DNA of 64,000 bases, from assembly GCA_031763025.1 (NCBI GenBank), contig JASSKH010000002.1:12455468-12519467 (forward strand), in the 5' to 3' direction. This document shows positions 1 through 12,237 of the stretch, in pieces; the stretch's first letter is position 1, and each line of letters starts with the position of its first letter. This DNA is from Macrocystis pyrifera. Lineage: Eukaryota > Sar > Phaeophyceae > Laminariales > Laminariaceae. The notes below the pieces were generated by a model. That model did no database searches. It worked only from the letters and a program-made list of their open reading frames with translations, and had not been told where the DNA came from. The translations under genes were made by a program, and so were the position numbers.

Positions 1-99
1 AGTAGTATGAACAGGGATAGTTCCCTCAGTGCAGCACGCGTATGTTTTTTCAACCCCTATGAGAACAAGCTTGAGAAACATTTCGAAACCTTCCAAAAC

Positions 100-1012
100 C
101 GCCTGTCCGCGGGCAAAATTTGAACGTCACAGGACAGCTTCGCAGACTTTAATTACGCGCCGCGAAATGTATAGTCATTCCCATTGACTAGAGAGCCATC
201 TTTTACGAGAATCCTCGGCAGACATCGATCGCCAAAACCAACGACACCGTCATGAAATCTGAACGGAATGCGCTGGTTAAGGTCTCCGACCCAGCCTAGT
301 GTCACAGTACTTACACCTCGGTCGGCGGTATGTGGCGTGGGCTGACCAGGCGTCTGATAAAAAAAACATTCTGGCGCTGGTCTGTAGTAAGACAAACGAA
401 TAAAAATCTCGACCCCTCCGATGGCAAAAAATAGACCATTTTTCAGGTTTGACATCGATCGACAAACCCAACGATTACGTCACGAACTCTGAATGAAGCG
501 CGCTGTTTAAGCTCCGACCCACACTAATATCACAGTTTCTCACACCTCGGTCGGTGATATGTGGCGTGGGTGGGTCAGGTGTCTACTAAAAACATATTTG
601 GCAGCTGGTGTGTAGAAAACAGACGACAAAAACTCTCGATTCCACTCCGTTGGCACGAAACAGAACTTTTTGAAAGTTTTGACGAAGAGCAAAGGACGCC
701 GCGGACAACCTCTCGCTCCCTAGACCACGGATTCCAATGATACCTCCAAGCCCATAATTTACACTCTCGTTGGCCTTGCCCGGTACGAAGCTCGTTGACC
801 GTGGGTGGATTTTATGTCGAGATCGAATGTCAATCGTCGCGTGGCTGCGGGTGTGCGAGCTGCGAGCTGTGTATTTCTTCTAGTTTGTGTGAGGCGTGAT
901 TTCACGTGGTTCTCATTAATACAGCTATTTTATCAGAAGATGGCTCCCGTCGTTCGCGTTATTTCAGCCATTTGATTGGAAGATATAGCTGGCGTCAACT
1001 GCCCCATATTAT
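100..1012 (-). repeat. Dispersed repeat family R1, copy a
   Basis: Read on the minus strand, this matches the copy at 52,775-53,732 over almost its full length. It opens with a GGGGCAGT(T/A)GACGCC stretch and closes near AAGCTGTCC(T/C)GTGACGT. Inside are two tandem units of about 200-250 bp, each holding a CACGCCACAT-type core and a GTTGG-TTTGTCGATCGA-type core. I see no open frame shared between copies, so I read it as a non-coding dispersed element of unknown class. Confidence 0.75.
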
Positions 1013-1621
1013 TTGAGACTTGCCCCTGTCCGTTGAACTGCCACAAGTCACAGCTCTTGCCGCTGACAGCACTGGCGACATACACATTTCCATCGCTTAT
1101 TACCATGTGAAATCATGGAGTCGAAACGCGGTTGGTGAGGGCGTTAAGGGGCACTTAGGCCGACAATTCGAAAGGCAGGTACAGCAGTACGCGAGCGTCC
1201 CTCCAGAACAGAACCCTTTTTCGAAATGGACGAGACTGGAGAGCTGGAGAGGATAGCTTTCTCTGTGGACTAGACGACCAGCGACAGCGTTGATGGCAGC
1301 TATTCCGAGGTGAGAGTACGCGAATGGTAGTTTCCATGTGGGTGGGCAAGATATCATAGCTTGGAGTGGACCGCGTCATATATACAGCAGTGGCTGCCCC
1401 AGTCGTGCATCTGTATTGTCGTGCCACGGTACCGGGGGTTCACGCTTCTTGTACGTCTGATCAGTGATAGCTCTCGTAGCCAATCGGAGCGATGCTACCA
1501 GAGTTCCGCCTCGCCACCTAATGCTCTATCTCTTGCTGGACCCGCAGCAGCAAGGACATCACTGCTGCGCTCTTCATTTTGTGATGACCTGCTGGTGTAC
1601 CTGTTGTTCAAGTTTTTTTAA
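1013..1621. other. No recognisable feature
   Basis: Mixed sequence with short open frames only. I see no splice-bounded exon, no repeat shared with the rest of the window and no RNA-like fold. Confidence 0.5.
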
Positions 1622-1623
1622 TA

Positions 1624-2505
1624 CCCCACGGCATAAATTCAAAGACCCAACGGGCAGCATTTTGAATTTTGAACTTCGAGCATTTTTTTTTTGTACCAGT
1701 ATTTACGTCCGTACATCCTGGTACTCCACAGCCACAAGCGTATATTTTTTACAGCAGTAGGTCGTACGTATAATTTATATCACCTGGTGCTTTCCCAGCC
1801 GGCGTCCCCGGTGGCTTGGTAGGTGGTCCGCGTGCCTGTCAAGATCAATTTCGTGGGTTCAAGTCCCACCGAGTGCATGCTCATAGGGACTTTTTCTTGC
1901 ATAAAAAAAATGATAAGCGGAAAGCGCGAAAGCGTGAGTTGGCTACATTCGATGAAAATCGACGAGCAGTGGGAATGCTGAACCCTATGCGCGACAAAAA
2001 TAAAGGCACGTACCGGGGGGGAGAAGGGACGACACCTGTGACCACGGCTTGTCCAGAAGATCGTCGAGGGTAAAACCTCCTACGAGTGGGCTGGGAAGTA
2101 AAAGTGATGGATAAAAAAAAAAAAAAAAAAAAAAAAAAGTTGGTACTTTCACCTCGTAGTGGGCCCATCCCATTTGACACCCTGCTCCCACTTGGAGATA
2201 CAGAAATACTACACGTTGGTCTTGATGCCCCACGGCATAAATTTGAAGACCCAACGGGCTGCATTTTGAATTTTCAACTTTGAGCATTTTTTTTTTTTTT
2301 ATGTACGAGTATTTACGCACGTACATCCTGGTACTCTACAGCCACCAGCGCAGAAATTTTGTACGTACGCGCAAGGTTTTTTTTTTGCATCATAGGTTTG
2401 CACGTACGTTTTATATCACGTAGTGTTTTCCCATTTGGTACTTCAACCCCGCAGTGGGCCCATCCCATTTGACACCCTGCGCCCACTTGGAGGTGCAGAA
2501 GTTAT
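1624..2505 (+). repeat. Tandem duplication, first unit split by a SINE
   Basis: A segment of about 270 bp beginning CCCCACGGCATAAATT occurs at 1,624 and again at 2,229. Both units share CATTTTGAATTTT, a T-run, GTACATCCTGGTACTC and a GTGGGCCCATCCCATTTGAC ending. The first unit is interrupted by the SINE at 1,802-2,138; the second is uninterrupted and so shows the empty site. Confidence 0.8.
1802..2138 (+). mobile_element. tRNA-derived SINE, copy 1
   Basis: The head is tRNA-like. An A-box-like GGTGGCTTGGTAGG is followed about 40 bp later by a perfect B box, GGTTCAAGTCC, in a 5-bp T stem (GTGGG/CCCAC). These are the internal RNA polymerase III promoter parts typical of tRNA SINEs. The body runs to a poly(A) tail of about 26 bases at 2,113-2,138. 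Two more copies lie at 37,650-37,990 (minus) and 46,798-47,141 (plus), which together define the unit. The anticodon arm is too diverged to name the parent tRNA. Confidence 0.9.
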
Positions 2506-3234
2506 CAGCCCTCCGCAGGAGCCGCTGCACGCCCACCCGGCACCCTGATCCCATTTGGTACCATGTGTGTAGTCCATACAGATCTACAACAACTCCTATG
2601 CTAGCTGCTATACATACAGCCGCTTTGAAGCTACTTGCACTGAAGAGCCTTGTACTTTCGTCGAATTTCTGTCTCGTCTACAGCAGTCCTACGGGCACTG
2701 CTGTACTGTACTGTAGTTGCCTGGTAGACACGTCTGCCAGGGATACTCTACTTTGAAATATCTGTTTTGCCCATTGAAGTTATTTCGACCACAGTTGAAC
2801 CGCATAACGCTACCCCTGTAGCGTGAAGTTGGGGAGTGATTATCTGCAGGCTGCTGTTCAACCCTTATCCCGACGGCCTCGCATTCCCTACGCGCGTAGG
2901 TGGTTGTTTCATGTCGGCGTCGAGAGTGCCAAACACCTCATCGACGTAAAAATATTGTTATGGTTTTTTAGCATCTTTCTTACACCGAATGTTATCCGTA
3001 TTGTGTACCTGATGCTTTTATTGGTGTGGCAGATGCTGCGTCTGTTCGCTTTCAGGAAAGGCCGGCTTGTGTCCGCAACCTTCCAAAAAAACGTGCAACC
3101 TACATCGACAAACAGGCTGACGCCGTGGCAACTTTCTGCCGCTCCCTCTTGCCTTATCTCCTCGGTGAGTGTCGTCACCATTGCTGCACAAGTAGTTGAC
3201 CACTGCTGTTGGAGCTTATTTTCCGAAGGATTTT
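2506..3234. other. No recognisable feature
   Basis: Open frames of 60-137 codons occur on both strands, but none has a recognisable domain or a supporting duplicate. I call nothing here. Confidence 0.5.
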
Positions 3235-3235
3235 A

Positions 3236-3384
3236 GCCAAAATCAGGTACGCCTGGCCTTTTTTTTGGCCAAAATATATTATATACTGAAAACAAGTACA
3301 AAACACACGCCAGGAGCCCTGCCATTGGCAAGACTGGCATCGTAACTAATTTTGGCTCGAATTGGCCAGGGTATACCTGATTTG
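3236..3384. mobile_element. Short inverted-repeat (foldback or MITE-like) element
   Basis: The left arm AAAATCAGGTA-CGCCTGGCC and the right arm GGCCAGGGTATACCTGATTT are inverted matches about 150 bp apart. A further copy of the arm (CAGGTATACCTGATTTTGG) lies at 4,014-4,036. No coding content. The family and target duplication are not clear. Confidence 0.5.
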
Positions 3385-5165
3385 TCTACAAGTACTTCGT
3401 CTAGCTTTCAACTGATTTAGTCCAATTTTGAATCAATTGAGAGGCCATACGTACACTGTTTTTTCTCTGCGTATGCGTGTGCGGTCCCTCGGTTGCGTAA
3501 GTCTTGTGTACCTGGTATAAACTCTGTACTCGTACGTACATACGCATTTATGCATACACACGTACGCTCTGTGCTTACGTCTAGTACGTACGTAGTTATG
3601 CATACATGAAAGTACGGTGTTTCCACTTTTTTTGTTTGGGGTGTACGACAAAGATGCCAGGAGATCGCATTTTCACCCTTGACGGAGAGCAACTTTGCCT
3701 CGACATGCCTCGACTGACATCAAACTAGTCCCTGGTAGGTTACAGTCTGGAACACTCGGCCCTACATCCTTGACAGCGCATGTTTTGCCCGGCATGTCTC
3801 CTGATATCTTTGGTTTACGATGTACTTCAGATGTTATGCTGTGTACGTTGTGTTCTATGGCCTATATCCTAAGGAAAACAAAACAATTCAGATTTGGAGG
3901 TCACACGCTATATTCAGGCGCAGTTTTTTCAACTGGATTTCCACGGACAAGACACCGATCGTGGCGCGCGTTATTTACTTGGTTTTAGTAGTAACTGATT
4001 GTGGCCCAAAAATGGGCAGGTATACCTGATTTTGGTCACAGCCGTTTTTGAAATATGTACCAGGGATATAAAGCTACGTAGCTAGACGTCGTTCGCCACG
4101 GTTAGGAATCTCCGCGTGCCAGTTAAGAACTATACCGTGCCAATTGTGCAAGTCGTGACGACCCAATTCCGTTGCATTCTCCCAAACGTCGTCTACATAC
4201 TCTTGATGGCACTGGCGCATATTAGGCCCGGCCCATGTACGATATTTCAGGCAGAACCGACGGCGATAAGTCACAGCCATCAACCGACGGCGACGGCGGG
4301 TTACAAACAAGAGCTTATAGAAGGCGGGGTGGCCCCGTCGACGACGGGGAGGAAATTCAGAGCAATCGACAGGCGGGAGGAGTACCGATGACGAGGGCTA
4401 TGGCCAAGACAGCTGTTGCGATGACGAGAACCCGGGCCTGGTCAAAGAAACCTTCACTCGCGGGGATAACTTGCCATGGACGTGGACTTCTCTTGTGTAG
4501 GTTACGACCTTTCAGTCATAGACGACAAGGAGGGGGGAAGGGGGTGAGGCGGCTGGCGCCTGAACAGTCGTACATTATTAATATTATTCTGATTTGTCGG
4601 GGGAGAGGGGGGAGGTGTACTCATTATCATGCGTAGCCGTAGTCGTTTGACCATAGACCCTCGCATCCCTACAAAGCCGGGACGGAGCCTGTCGGGTTTT
4701 CACTGACCGGGCAGACACTGCTCGCACCAAGTGCGAAGCGCCGTGAGGTGTTGGGCGATTCACATGAAGGGTGAGCTGCATCCTCCTACGAACCGCTTCA
4801 GAGGCGGATTTTCTCGCATATGGATGACAGCATCATTGAATCGATTTAATTTCTGGTGTGGCCACTTCCAGTTACAGCAATGGGTTTACTACGTAACTGC
4901 CTCTTAGGTGCCTCACCATCTACACACGACGTGACACGAGCATCCTTCTTGCGCGGAGAAAAGGTTCTCCCCGCACAAAAATGATCTAACTTGACCGCCA
5001 GCCGTGAAAACCGGCAAAAAAAAAAAAAAAACGGTACCCTGGCTGTCCAGCTCACGCAGTGAGAGGCGTGTTTTACAGCGTCGTCGCCAACCGACACCAA
5101 CCCATATATATACCAGGTATATAATATAGGGGGGGGGGTGTCGGGGGGAGGGGGGGGTCAGAGCA
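3385..5165. other. No gene seen; lone arm and G-run
   Basis: It holds the lone inverted-repeat arm near 4,014-4,036 and, at 5,129-5,157, a strongly G-rich run that could form a four-stranded G structure on the plus strand. Otherwise I see no exon or repeat. Confidence 0.45.
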
Positions 5166-5961
5166 TCAGGGAATATTTTTCATCGATTTGATTGCGTTAT
5201 ATTCGCTGTTTTCAAGTGCTCGATGGTGGCAAGTGAGAGAAACTTTGGTGGGATGTCTGTTGTAATGTGTAGTGGCTGTGCCATCTCTGTTCGGTTGTAG
5301 TGCCCGCAGGGTGTGTTGTTCAAAGCGCGTGTTTAGATGACACGTTGCCAATGTGATGCCCTCTATTGTGTGTCCGACTGATGATACCGTCTTCTTTTTC
5401 GTATTCTGGTCAGTTGATGTGAATCTCAACATCCACATCTGTGTGTCTGGCTGCTGTCTATATTGCAAATGTTCGTCGGCGAAAGTTTAGGACAGGGTAG
5501 TTGATAATTTTTGTGAATGACATATGATACTGGCTCAACCACGACATGTGGGGAGTTGTTGTGCTGTTGCCTCGTTGTGGCGCATAGAAGTAGAAATTGT
5601 CAAAGAGAGAGGCACAGGCTTCCCAGAAGCATACGCACGTAGATGCACTGAGCAGGGAGGAGGGAGAAGGAGGCGCAAGGGGTAGGTTAGGCGGGCACCA
5701 CGCCGCACGGTCGGCATACTGTACAATGTTGTACATCACATGCTCGCAACTGGTGTCTGTATGGCGCAGTATAGTCTCTAAAGGCGTCGCAAATATAGGA
5801 AACCGTGTGTAAACAAATGTCCACACAGGGTCAGTTGGATTGAGCAAACATGTAGTAGATTCATAATTTGAAGCAATATTAAATGCAACAATGTTTACTG
5901 TTTCCTCATACATACACATACAGGAGGCGTTTCTGACTGTCAGCGTCTTGTGGCGGTTCAC
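5166..5961 (-). pseudogene. Unrecognised coding-like stretch, possibly an old virus-derived or host fragment
   Basis: On the minus strand two long adjacent open frames (167 and 100 codons) lie end to end and read like ordinary protein: varied residues, many aromatic and hydrophobic ones, no CAG-type homopolymers. Examples are the stretches around FDNFYFYAPQRGN and MWMLRFTSTDQN. This contrasts with the low-complexity frames all around. The reading looks broken. I do not recognise the family. A fossil of an integrated virus or a decayed host exon are both possible, and chance cannot be excluded. Confidence 0.25.
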
Positions 5962-6027
5962 CGTACAAACTCACTGGATGACGGTGTGGTGGGTGCATTT
6001 TCGACTGCACTGTAGGGTCGCTCTTCT

Positions 6028-6535
6028 TTATGCACCCTCCAGCGGGTACGGTCGCATACCCTCCAGAGGGTGTTGGGGATGCCGTTAGCCTTCACAGGGT
6101 GCGCGCCGGAACACTCTGTACGTCGATGTGGTGCGTCTGAAAATTACCGCACGATAGTATCGCCCAATTTTGGGCACTCTTCAGAGGGAAAGATATACTG
6201 CCCTCCAGAGGGTTTCTGTTGTGACGTCGGCCTCCAGAGCGTGCGCGGCCGACCACTCTGTACGTCGCTGTGGTGGGTCTAATTATTTACCGCACGATAG
6301 TATCGCCCAACTTCGCACGATAGTATCGCCCAATTTTGGGCACTCTCCAGAGGGAAAGATATACTGCCCTCCAGAGGGTTTTGATTGTGGCGTCGGCCTC
6401 CAGAGCGTGCGCGGCCGACAACTCTATACGTCGGCATGGTGGGTCTAAAATTTACCGCACGATAGTATCGCCCAATTTTGGGCGCCCTCCAGAGGGAACG
6501 ATATATTGCCCTCCAGAGGGTGTTTGGTGGTAGCT
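6028..6535 (+). repeat. Tandem array, about 142-bp unit, 3.5 copies
   Basis: Each unit carries a CCCTCCAGAGGG pair, a CGTGCGCGGCCGA-like block, TCTGTACGTCG and ACCGCACGATAGTATCGCCC. Unit starts fall near 6,030, 6,173, 6,339 and 6,481. The 6,173-6,339 unit is longer by 24 bp because the CGCACGATAGTATCGCCCAA block is doubled at about 6,291-6,335. Confidence 0.85.
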
Positions 6536-6879
6536 GATTGGCCACGTGTGTAGAAGAAGAGCAGCTTTATTCCTTTCGCGCACGTGGGGACTGGGAGCCA
6601 AGCTCTTGCCTCGCTGGGAAAATCCTGGCTTTCAACATAAGATACGCCTCCCAAGTACTACAAATACGATCCCAGTGCCTGAACCCAGGTAATTACTGGG
6701 CTTCAAGCCTTTTTCAAAGCAGTACCATTACACTGGCCCACTCTGATGAGCCGCATATGCATAATTATGGGGAATTCGTGGAAACCCCGATTCCATAAGC
6801 TAGAAGATGAGTCGAAGATGCGGCTCCTCAAAACCCACTCCCACACCTCTGAACGGCAAGGCAACGAAGCCGGTAGTCG

Positions 6880-6960
6880 AGGGAGAGTGTTATAAGGCTT
6901 AGATTGGGTAGGCGATCGGTTAACCTTTTACCAATAGCCCAACGGACTAAGACCTTGACA
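6880..6960 (+). repeat. Short dispersed repeat, copy 1 (tRNA-like relic next to it)
   Basis: The segment GAGAGTGTTATAAGG to CCTTGACA recurs at 8,224-8,310. Just downstream, TAGCCCAACGGACTAAGAC followed by GAGCTCGAATTTCACG resembles worn A and B boxes of a leucine- or serine-type tRNA. It could therefore be a second, older tRNA-related retroposon head. The match is weak. Confidence 0.5.
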
Positions 6961-7257
6961 TAAGGCATCATCGGCAGGACATGGGTTGTTGGTCATGAGC
7001 TCGAATTTCACGTCCACCATGAAATCGCTTTTTAAAGAAAAGTGAATTTCCTCATGTCAAAAATAGAGTGTTTGCGATTTTGTTTTACTTTTATTTCCGC
7101 AAAAAAATATCCCGAGGTAAATTATTGAGGTTTTTGTTTTTAAAAAACGGCAAAAAAGTATTTTAGCGAAGTCAGGATTCATCAAAAGTTGCGGAAACGT
7201 TTGGCTCTCCGTTTCATTGGCCTAGACGCACCGAGCATTATCCCGAAGCAGAACGCA
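6961..7257. other. No recognisable feature
   Basis: AT-rich sequence; nothing seen beyond the tRNA-like relic noted next to the preceding repeat. Confidence 0.5.
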
Positions 7258-7368
7258 TCTCAAAGATCAAACACCAAGCATCTTCCATGTCACCATGCTG
7301 CTTGCTGTACGCATCTCAAATGATCAAACACCGAGCATCTTCTATGCCACCATGCTGCTTGCTGTACG
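7258..7368 (+). repeat. Two 55-bp tandem units
   Basis: The block GATCAAACACC(A/G)AGCATCTTC to CACCATGCTGCTTGCTGTACG is repeated head to tail with only a few differences. Confidence 0.85.
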
Positions 7369-8223
7369 ATTCACGACAACCGCTTCGAGCACAGAGGCTC
7401 GAGAGGTGTGTAGCTGGAGTATAGCGCGGACGAGCGGCGTTGGATTGAGCCAGCGGGTCGCCGCCACTGCTACGGTGCACGCTTTCGCCCGCTTGGTGAC
7501 GGCCTGCAGGATGCGTCATCCCTAAAAAAGGACTCGTACTCGTACTCGTCTTACTACAGCGTAGCTTGTCGAGCGTGACAGCATGACAACTCGTGTATCA
7601 TTTCGATTTCACCATACTGCGGCAGCAGCAGACGCGGCGGCGGTGGAGCGGAGCGCGCCGGCGTTGTGGCGTGCGTAGGCCGAGCGCAGCAGCAGAAACA
7701 GCAGCAGCAGAGCAGCAGCAGCAATCCAAAAATGGAAGCTGGTTGGTGCTGGTCCTGGTGCTGTGGAGCTGACGCTGTTTATTTTTGTTATCAAACTGAC
7801 GCTGCCCCTAGCTGCGGCTAGCGCTAGCAAGCTGCCGCTTGCTGTACTGCTGCTTGCAGTCGTGGGATGGCAGTGGTGGCACCGCGGTCGACTCTGCCGC
7901 CGACACCGTTGCTGGGCTGCCATTGCTACTCGCACGCTGTTTTTTTTGTTTTTCGTGCGTTCTTTTATTGTTTTCCGCGTTGCCTCACCTCCCCACTTCC
8001 CTTCTTATTTTCGGAGGCGTCGCCTACAAGATATGGTTGACCTCACTCGCAAACACACCGAAATCAGGAAGGGAAGGAACTTCACTTTTTTTAGATGAAG
8101 TAAGTTTTTGTTTTTCAACCTCTGCCGCAACCACTATAATCTGAAAAAGTACTTCTGGATCCCCAAAAATTGGAACCGCGTGTTGGTAGAGCACGTCGAC
8201 CCGTATATCCGGTCCGTTCCAGG
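7369..8223. other. CAG/CTG-rich non-coding stretch
   Basis: CAG and GCG triplet runs at 7,619-7,730 and CTG-rich sequence to about 7,920 create long but low-complexity open frames. I do not call a gene. Confidence 0.5.
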
Positions 8224-8310
8224 GGGGAGAGTGTTATAAGGCCTAGATTGGGTAGGCGATCGGTTAACTTTTTACCAACAGCCCAACGGACGATTAATAA
8301 GGCCTTAACA
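8224..8310 (+). repeat. Short dispersed repeat, copy 2
   Basis: It matches 6,880-6,960 from the purine stretch GGGGAGAG through TGTTATAAGGC(C/T)TAG and CCCAACGGAC to a CCTTAACA end. The downstream sequence differs from copy 1. Confidence 0.65.
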
Positions 8311-9587
8311 CGAGGGTCCGATCCTATACCTGGGGAACATTTTTCAAGGCATTCAATTATCGGGATATTTTCCTCGGGGAGAGTTCGTTTGACTTGGTTT
8401 TAGAATTGGTTTTGTTTTTTTCGCGTGAACGATATCACTATGTCCGATAACGTGAGGACTCTTTGGATACTAATATCAGCACCGACAAGTTCTGACATTC
8501 CCGGACAGAGTGGTGCTGGTCTTACCAATATCTCCGGAAATATATCGTCTGTTTGGCGATTAATACGAGTATCAAAACTCTCTTACATTTCCGAACAGAG
8601 TGGAAAGATTTTTGCTGTACTGCTGCTGTTTGAAAGTTGACGGGAAACGCGTCCTAGCCACTGCAAGCACGGGGTTTGTCTGCTGCTGCAGGCAAGGACC
8701 AAAGCTCAGATTGACGAAGACGAAGCTACTGCTGCTGGTACTGTAGTCTGGCCCAGGTGTTGCTGTGGTCTCGGTACGCGCACGCACTCAAAACTTGCGC
8801 CTGTGGCCTCTGGGCGGATGAGGGTACGTAAAGGGACAGCAGGCTGCACAGGCCCCGACTTTCTACCCTCTCACAAAGACAGAGAGTAGACTCCGAGACA
8901 CACAAGTCACATACGGGGGAGACAACGCCACACCAGCATGGTGTTGGGGCCGCCCTCCGGTGCATCGATTGTCTCTGCTTACGAGCTGCACCAGAGGGCT
9001 CTCTCTTCTTCGCGCGCACCACCTCGCGTCGCGTTTGACAAAGGCGGCGCGATCGTGGAGCCAATCACCTACGTTTGTCCCACAAAATCCCTACTTGGCA
9101 GAATTTTCCAGAATTTTCGGCATAAATCCCAACAAACATTGCCCGGAGTACAGGCGCTGTGTTGTATGCGAGCTCGCACGTATGGTACGGAGTAGTAGAA
9201 GGGGACGCACGTCAAGCATCGCTTGCATGTTCGGGGACGCACGTCAAGCATCGCTTGCATGTTCGTTTCGGAGAGCTCAGGATATTTTTCCCATTTTTGC
9301 GATTTGTTCATCGTTTTCATCCGGTTCTCGCTCAGTTTGAATAATTTCCCATTTTTTTCAAGTTTGGATCAATCATTTTTTCGCTTGTTTTGGCCTTTTT
9401 TTCCTTCTAGTTTTTCTGTCGATTCCTACCGTTTTTCCTGGGTTTCGCCCGTTTTTGGTATTTTTCTCATTCGTGGGGTATTCGTTCGGAAATATAAGCT
9501 ACGCTTGACTATTCGTATGAATACGACAAAGCGCTTATAATCATGAACTCGGTTTTTGTTCGTGATTACAAACTACTCAAGACACTG
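8311..9587. other. No gene seen; small repeats only
   Basis: A phrase close to CATTCCCGGACAGAGTGG occurs at about 8,496, 8,587 and again at 10,530. A 35-bp unit (GGGGACGCACGTCAAGCATC...) is doubled at 9,197-9,265. Nothing else is supported. Confidence 0.5.
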
Positions 9588-9832
9588 ATATTTTACCAGA
9601 AAAAGGTAACTGGGGTTTGGTGTGCCCTCATTACCTGGTTTTATTTTTTTGAACCGTCAACTGGCAAAAATCCACTGATGTACCGTTTTTGGTCATTTAC
9701 CAGAAAAAGGTACACCATTACAGAAAACGTCACTTGGGTTTGGTGTACCCCCTAATTACCTCGTTTTATTTTTTTTGTACCGTAAACTAGCAAAACAAAT
9801 ATTGGTGTACCGTTTTTTTTTTGACATTTTGT
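9588..9832 (+). repeat. Two tandem units of about 115-125 bp
   Basis: Both units run TTACCAGAAAAAGGTA, GGGTTTGGTGT(G/A)CCC, ATTACCT(G/C)GTTTTATTTTTTT, ACCGT(C/A)AACT(G/A)GCAAAA, ending in a GTACCGTTTTT phrase. Confidence 0.8.
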
Positions 9833-11619
9833 CGAGTGGGACAGGTTTTCAATTGTGCTCCTAAAAAGTTTAGGTACACTTGGGGAATTCAGCAGTCAGC
9901 GGGGGCACGTCAATTTGCTGTCGACGCGGTCCAGGCGCAAGTCATAAACATGAATCTCCCTCACACTGCGGGAAGAGTCAATGAGTGTTTTACAATTAGG
10001 CATGGGAATGGATTCGTTTTAGACGTAAAAAAATGTCCAGTCTAATCGAAAATCCGTTTTTAAAAATCCAAAGAACAATTTTTGAAAATAGTCCGCCACC
10101 ACCCTATTTACTTGGTTTTAGAATACATTCACGTGTAGCACCGAGCACCTGCTTTCTCGACACAGGGAACGAATGGGATGATAGCGTTAGACAGACACCT
10201 CCCATCAATGGAGAATGGTCGACTGACTGTGTGTGTTTTGATCTGTAGATTTCGTTCCGTCATTTTTTTGTGGAAGTATGCGGGAAAACTTGATTTTCTA
10301 GGTTGTATTCGTATAGCTCTGTCTAGGAAAGAACTAATTAACACTACTCGAAAATCTAGACCAGTCAATCGATGCGGCAGGACTTTGCACAGACAAGTGC
10401 AATCCGCGCCTGAATCCGACAAGTAGCCGACAAGAAACCCGTAATCGAGTAAAAATAATTTACCGTGCCACCCTGCCCGGAAATATAGGAATTGTTCAAT
10501 TCTAAATACGAAAATAAGCTGTTTTTTACATTCCCGGACAGAGTGGTGGGTACGTACGAGTACATACAGCAGCACCATGCAGATTTCAGGGGCGTGCTGA
10601 ATGCGACTTGATCTGTACAAGATGTGTTCACAGGGGGGGGCAGCTTTCTCGTGCTGCCGGTCGCTAATCCCAAGCCCCCCCCAGGATTGTGCGATTCATT
10701 TACGCTCGCGCGTCCGTGTCTACGCTGCTGCTCTACGCCCTGGGCTTGGTTGTGCGCTGTCCCGCAGTACGTGTAGTGCAAAAAGCAAAGCTGACTATTT
10801 TTCAGCTATAGCTCAACGCCACAACATGTGGCACTGCTTTTTATTTGGTTTTTGAGAGGCATCATCTTAGAACGGATTTTTTGGGGGCAAAGTTTTTTTT
10901 TCCCCCAATCACGGATTGGTTCATTTCCTCAATATGTTTTCCCCCAGAAAACGACCATGCGACATCCGTTGTTTTTTTCACGTGCCAAAACGAATCCATC
11001 CCCACCCCTGACGGTACAGTATCCACAGCATTGAACCCGGAAATACTTCGGCATTACTACTTTTAGAGTTTTTGCAACGAAACAGTTCAAGACCAAATTC
11101 ACTCTGAGAAACCACCCGAAGGATCTTAATCTGGATGAACTTGATGAAAAAAGACCCAGAACTTCCAAAATGAGTTAACGATTTGGACTCAAGTTCACTC
11201 CAAGTGAATTCACGCGCCAGCAGTCCGTACGATTGGTCTATATACCTGCTCCGAGCGTTATCCCGGAGCTCTCAAGGCGCAACCAGGGCAACGGGGGAGG
11301 GACAACCGGGATGCACACGCAGAGAGAACACGCGCGGCAACGGAGACGCAACACTACAGCCGGAGACTCCAAAGGGGCGGTGGCCACCGCCGCCGTGACG
11401 CCCCCGCCACCGCTGCTGTTGCTGCTGTGCTGCTGCTGCTCGATCTGCAATGCATCGCGGAGAAAAACCTGGCGCAACAGACTGTTTTTTTGGGTCAGCT
11501 GGAGCGAGTAACAATAGAAGCAGCAGCAACAACAACTGCGCTACTGTAAGACTGGGCATCTCTTTTATAGCTGGTGGTTGCTGGTTGTACTGTGGCGCTT
11601 CTCTGCACTGTTTTTAATA
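9833..11619. other. No recognisable feature
   Basis: Scattered open frames of up to 163 codons, none with a recognisable motif. The frames at 11,272-11,559 come from GCC/CTG triplet runs. Confidence 0.5.
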
Positions 11620-12205
11620 ATAGATGTGAGGGTACACACCAACTACTACAGTCAATGACAGGTATACTGCGTTCTTACCAGGTATATCCGAAGCCGGCAC
11701 CTATGCGGAGCCCTTGTGTTTGCCTGTAGCAGTTCGTCGTTGACAGCAGTACATACGTACAACTACAGCAACAACACCCCAGTACACCACCGCATCACAG
11801 ACCACGGCACCACCACTACCACCACCAGTCACGACGGGCAACAAGCTTCTACTGCTCCAGCTGCCTGGCTAGTGGGTTGGTGTTTGTGGGTATGGACTGC
11901 TGATGAATACCTATTATGTTTTAAGAATACACACAAATACTACAGCAAATGACAGTTATACTGTGCTTTACTATCCGAAGCCGGCACCCATGTGGAGCCC
12001 TTGTATTCGCATATAGAGGTCGTCGTTCACTACAGCAGTACATACGTCGAACAGCAGCAACAACACCCCAGTGCACTACCCCATTACAAACCACAGCACC
12101 GCCACCACGACCACCAGCCACCACAGGCAATTAGCGTCTGCTGCTCCAGCCTCCTGGCTGGTGGGGTGGTGGTGGCAGTGGTGGTAGCAGGTTGTGTGTA
12201 GGTAC
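11620..12205 (+). repeat. Tandem duplication, unit about 300 bp
   Basis: Units near 11,620-11,900 and 11,920-12,205 share ATCCGAAGCCGGCACC, CAGCAGTACATACGT, CAACAACACCCCAGT and CTGCTCCAGC-CTGGCT(A/G)GTGGG blocks. Confidence 0.8.
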
Positions 12206-12237
12206 AGTCTTATTAATACTATTAATAAATACCAAAG

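Noticed and set aside
6888-8310. Very short LTR pair (TGTTATAAGG to CCTT(G/A)ACA ends with a purine tract)
   Set aside because: No target duplication, and the purine tract precedes both copies, so they are better read as two copies of a short dispersed repeat.
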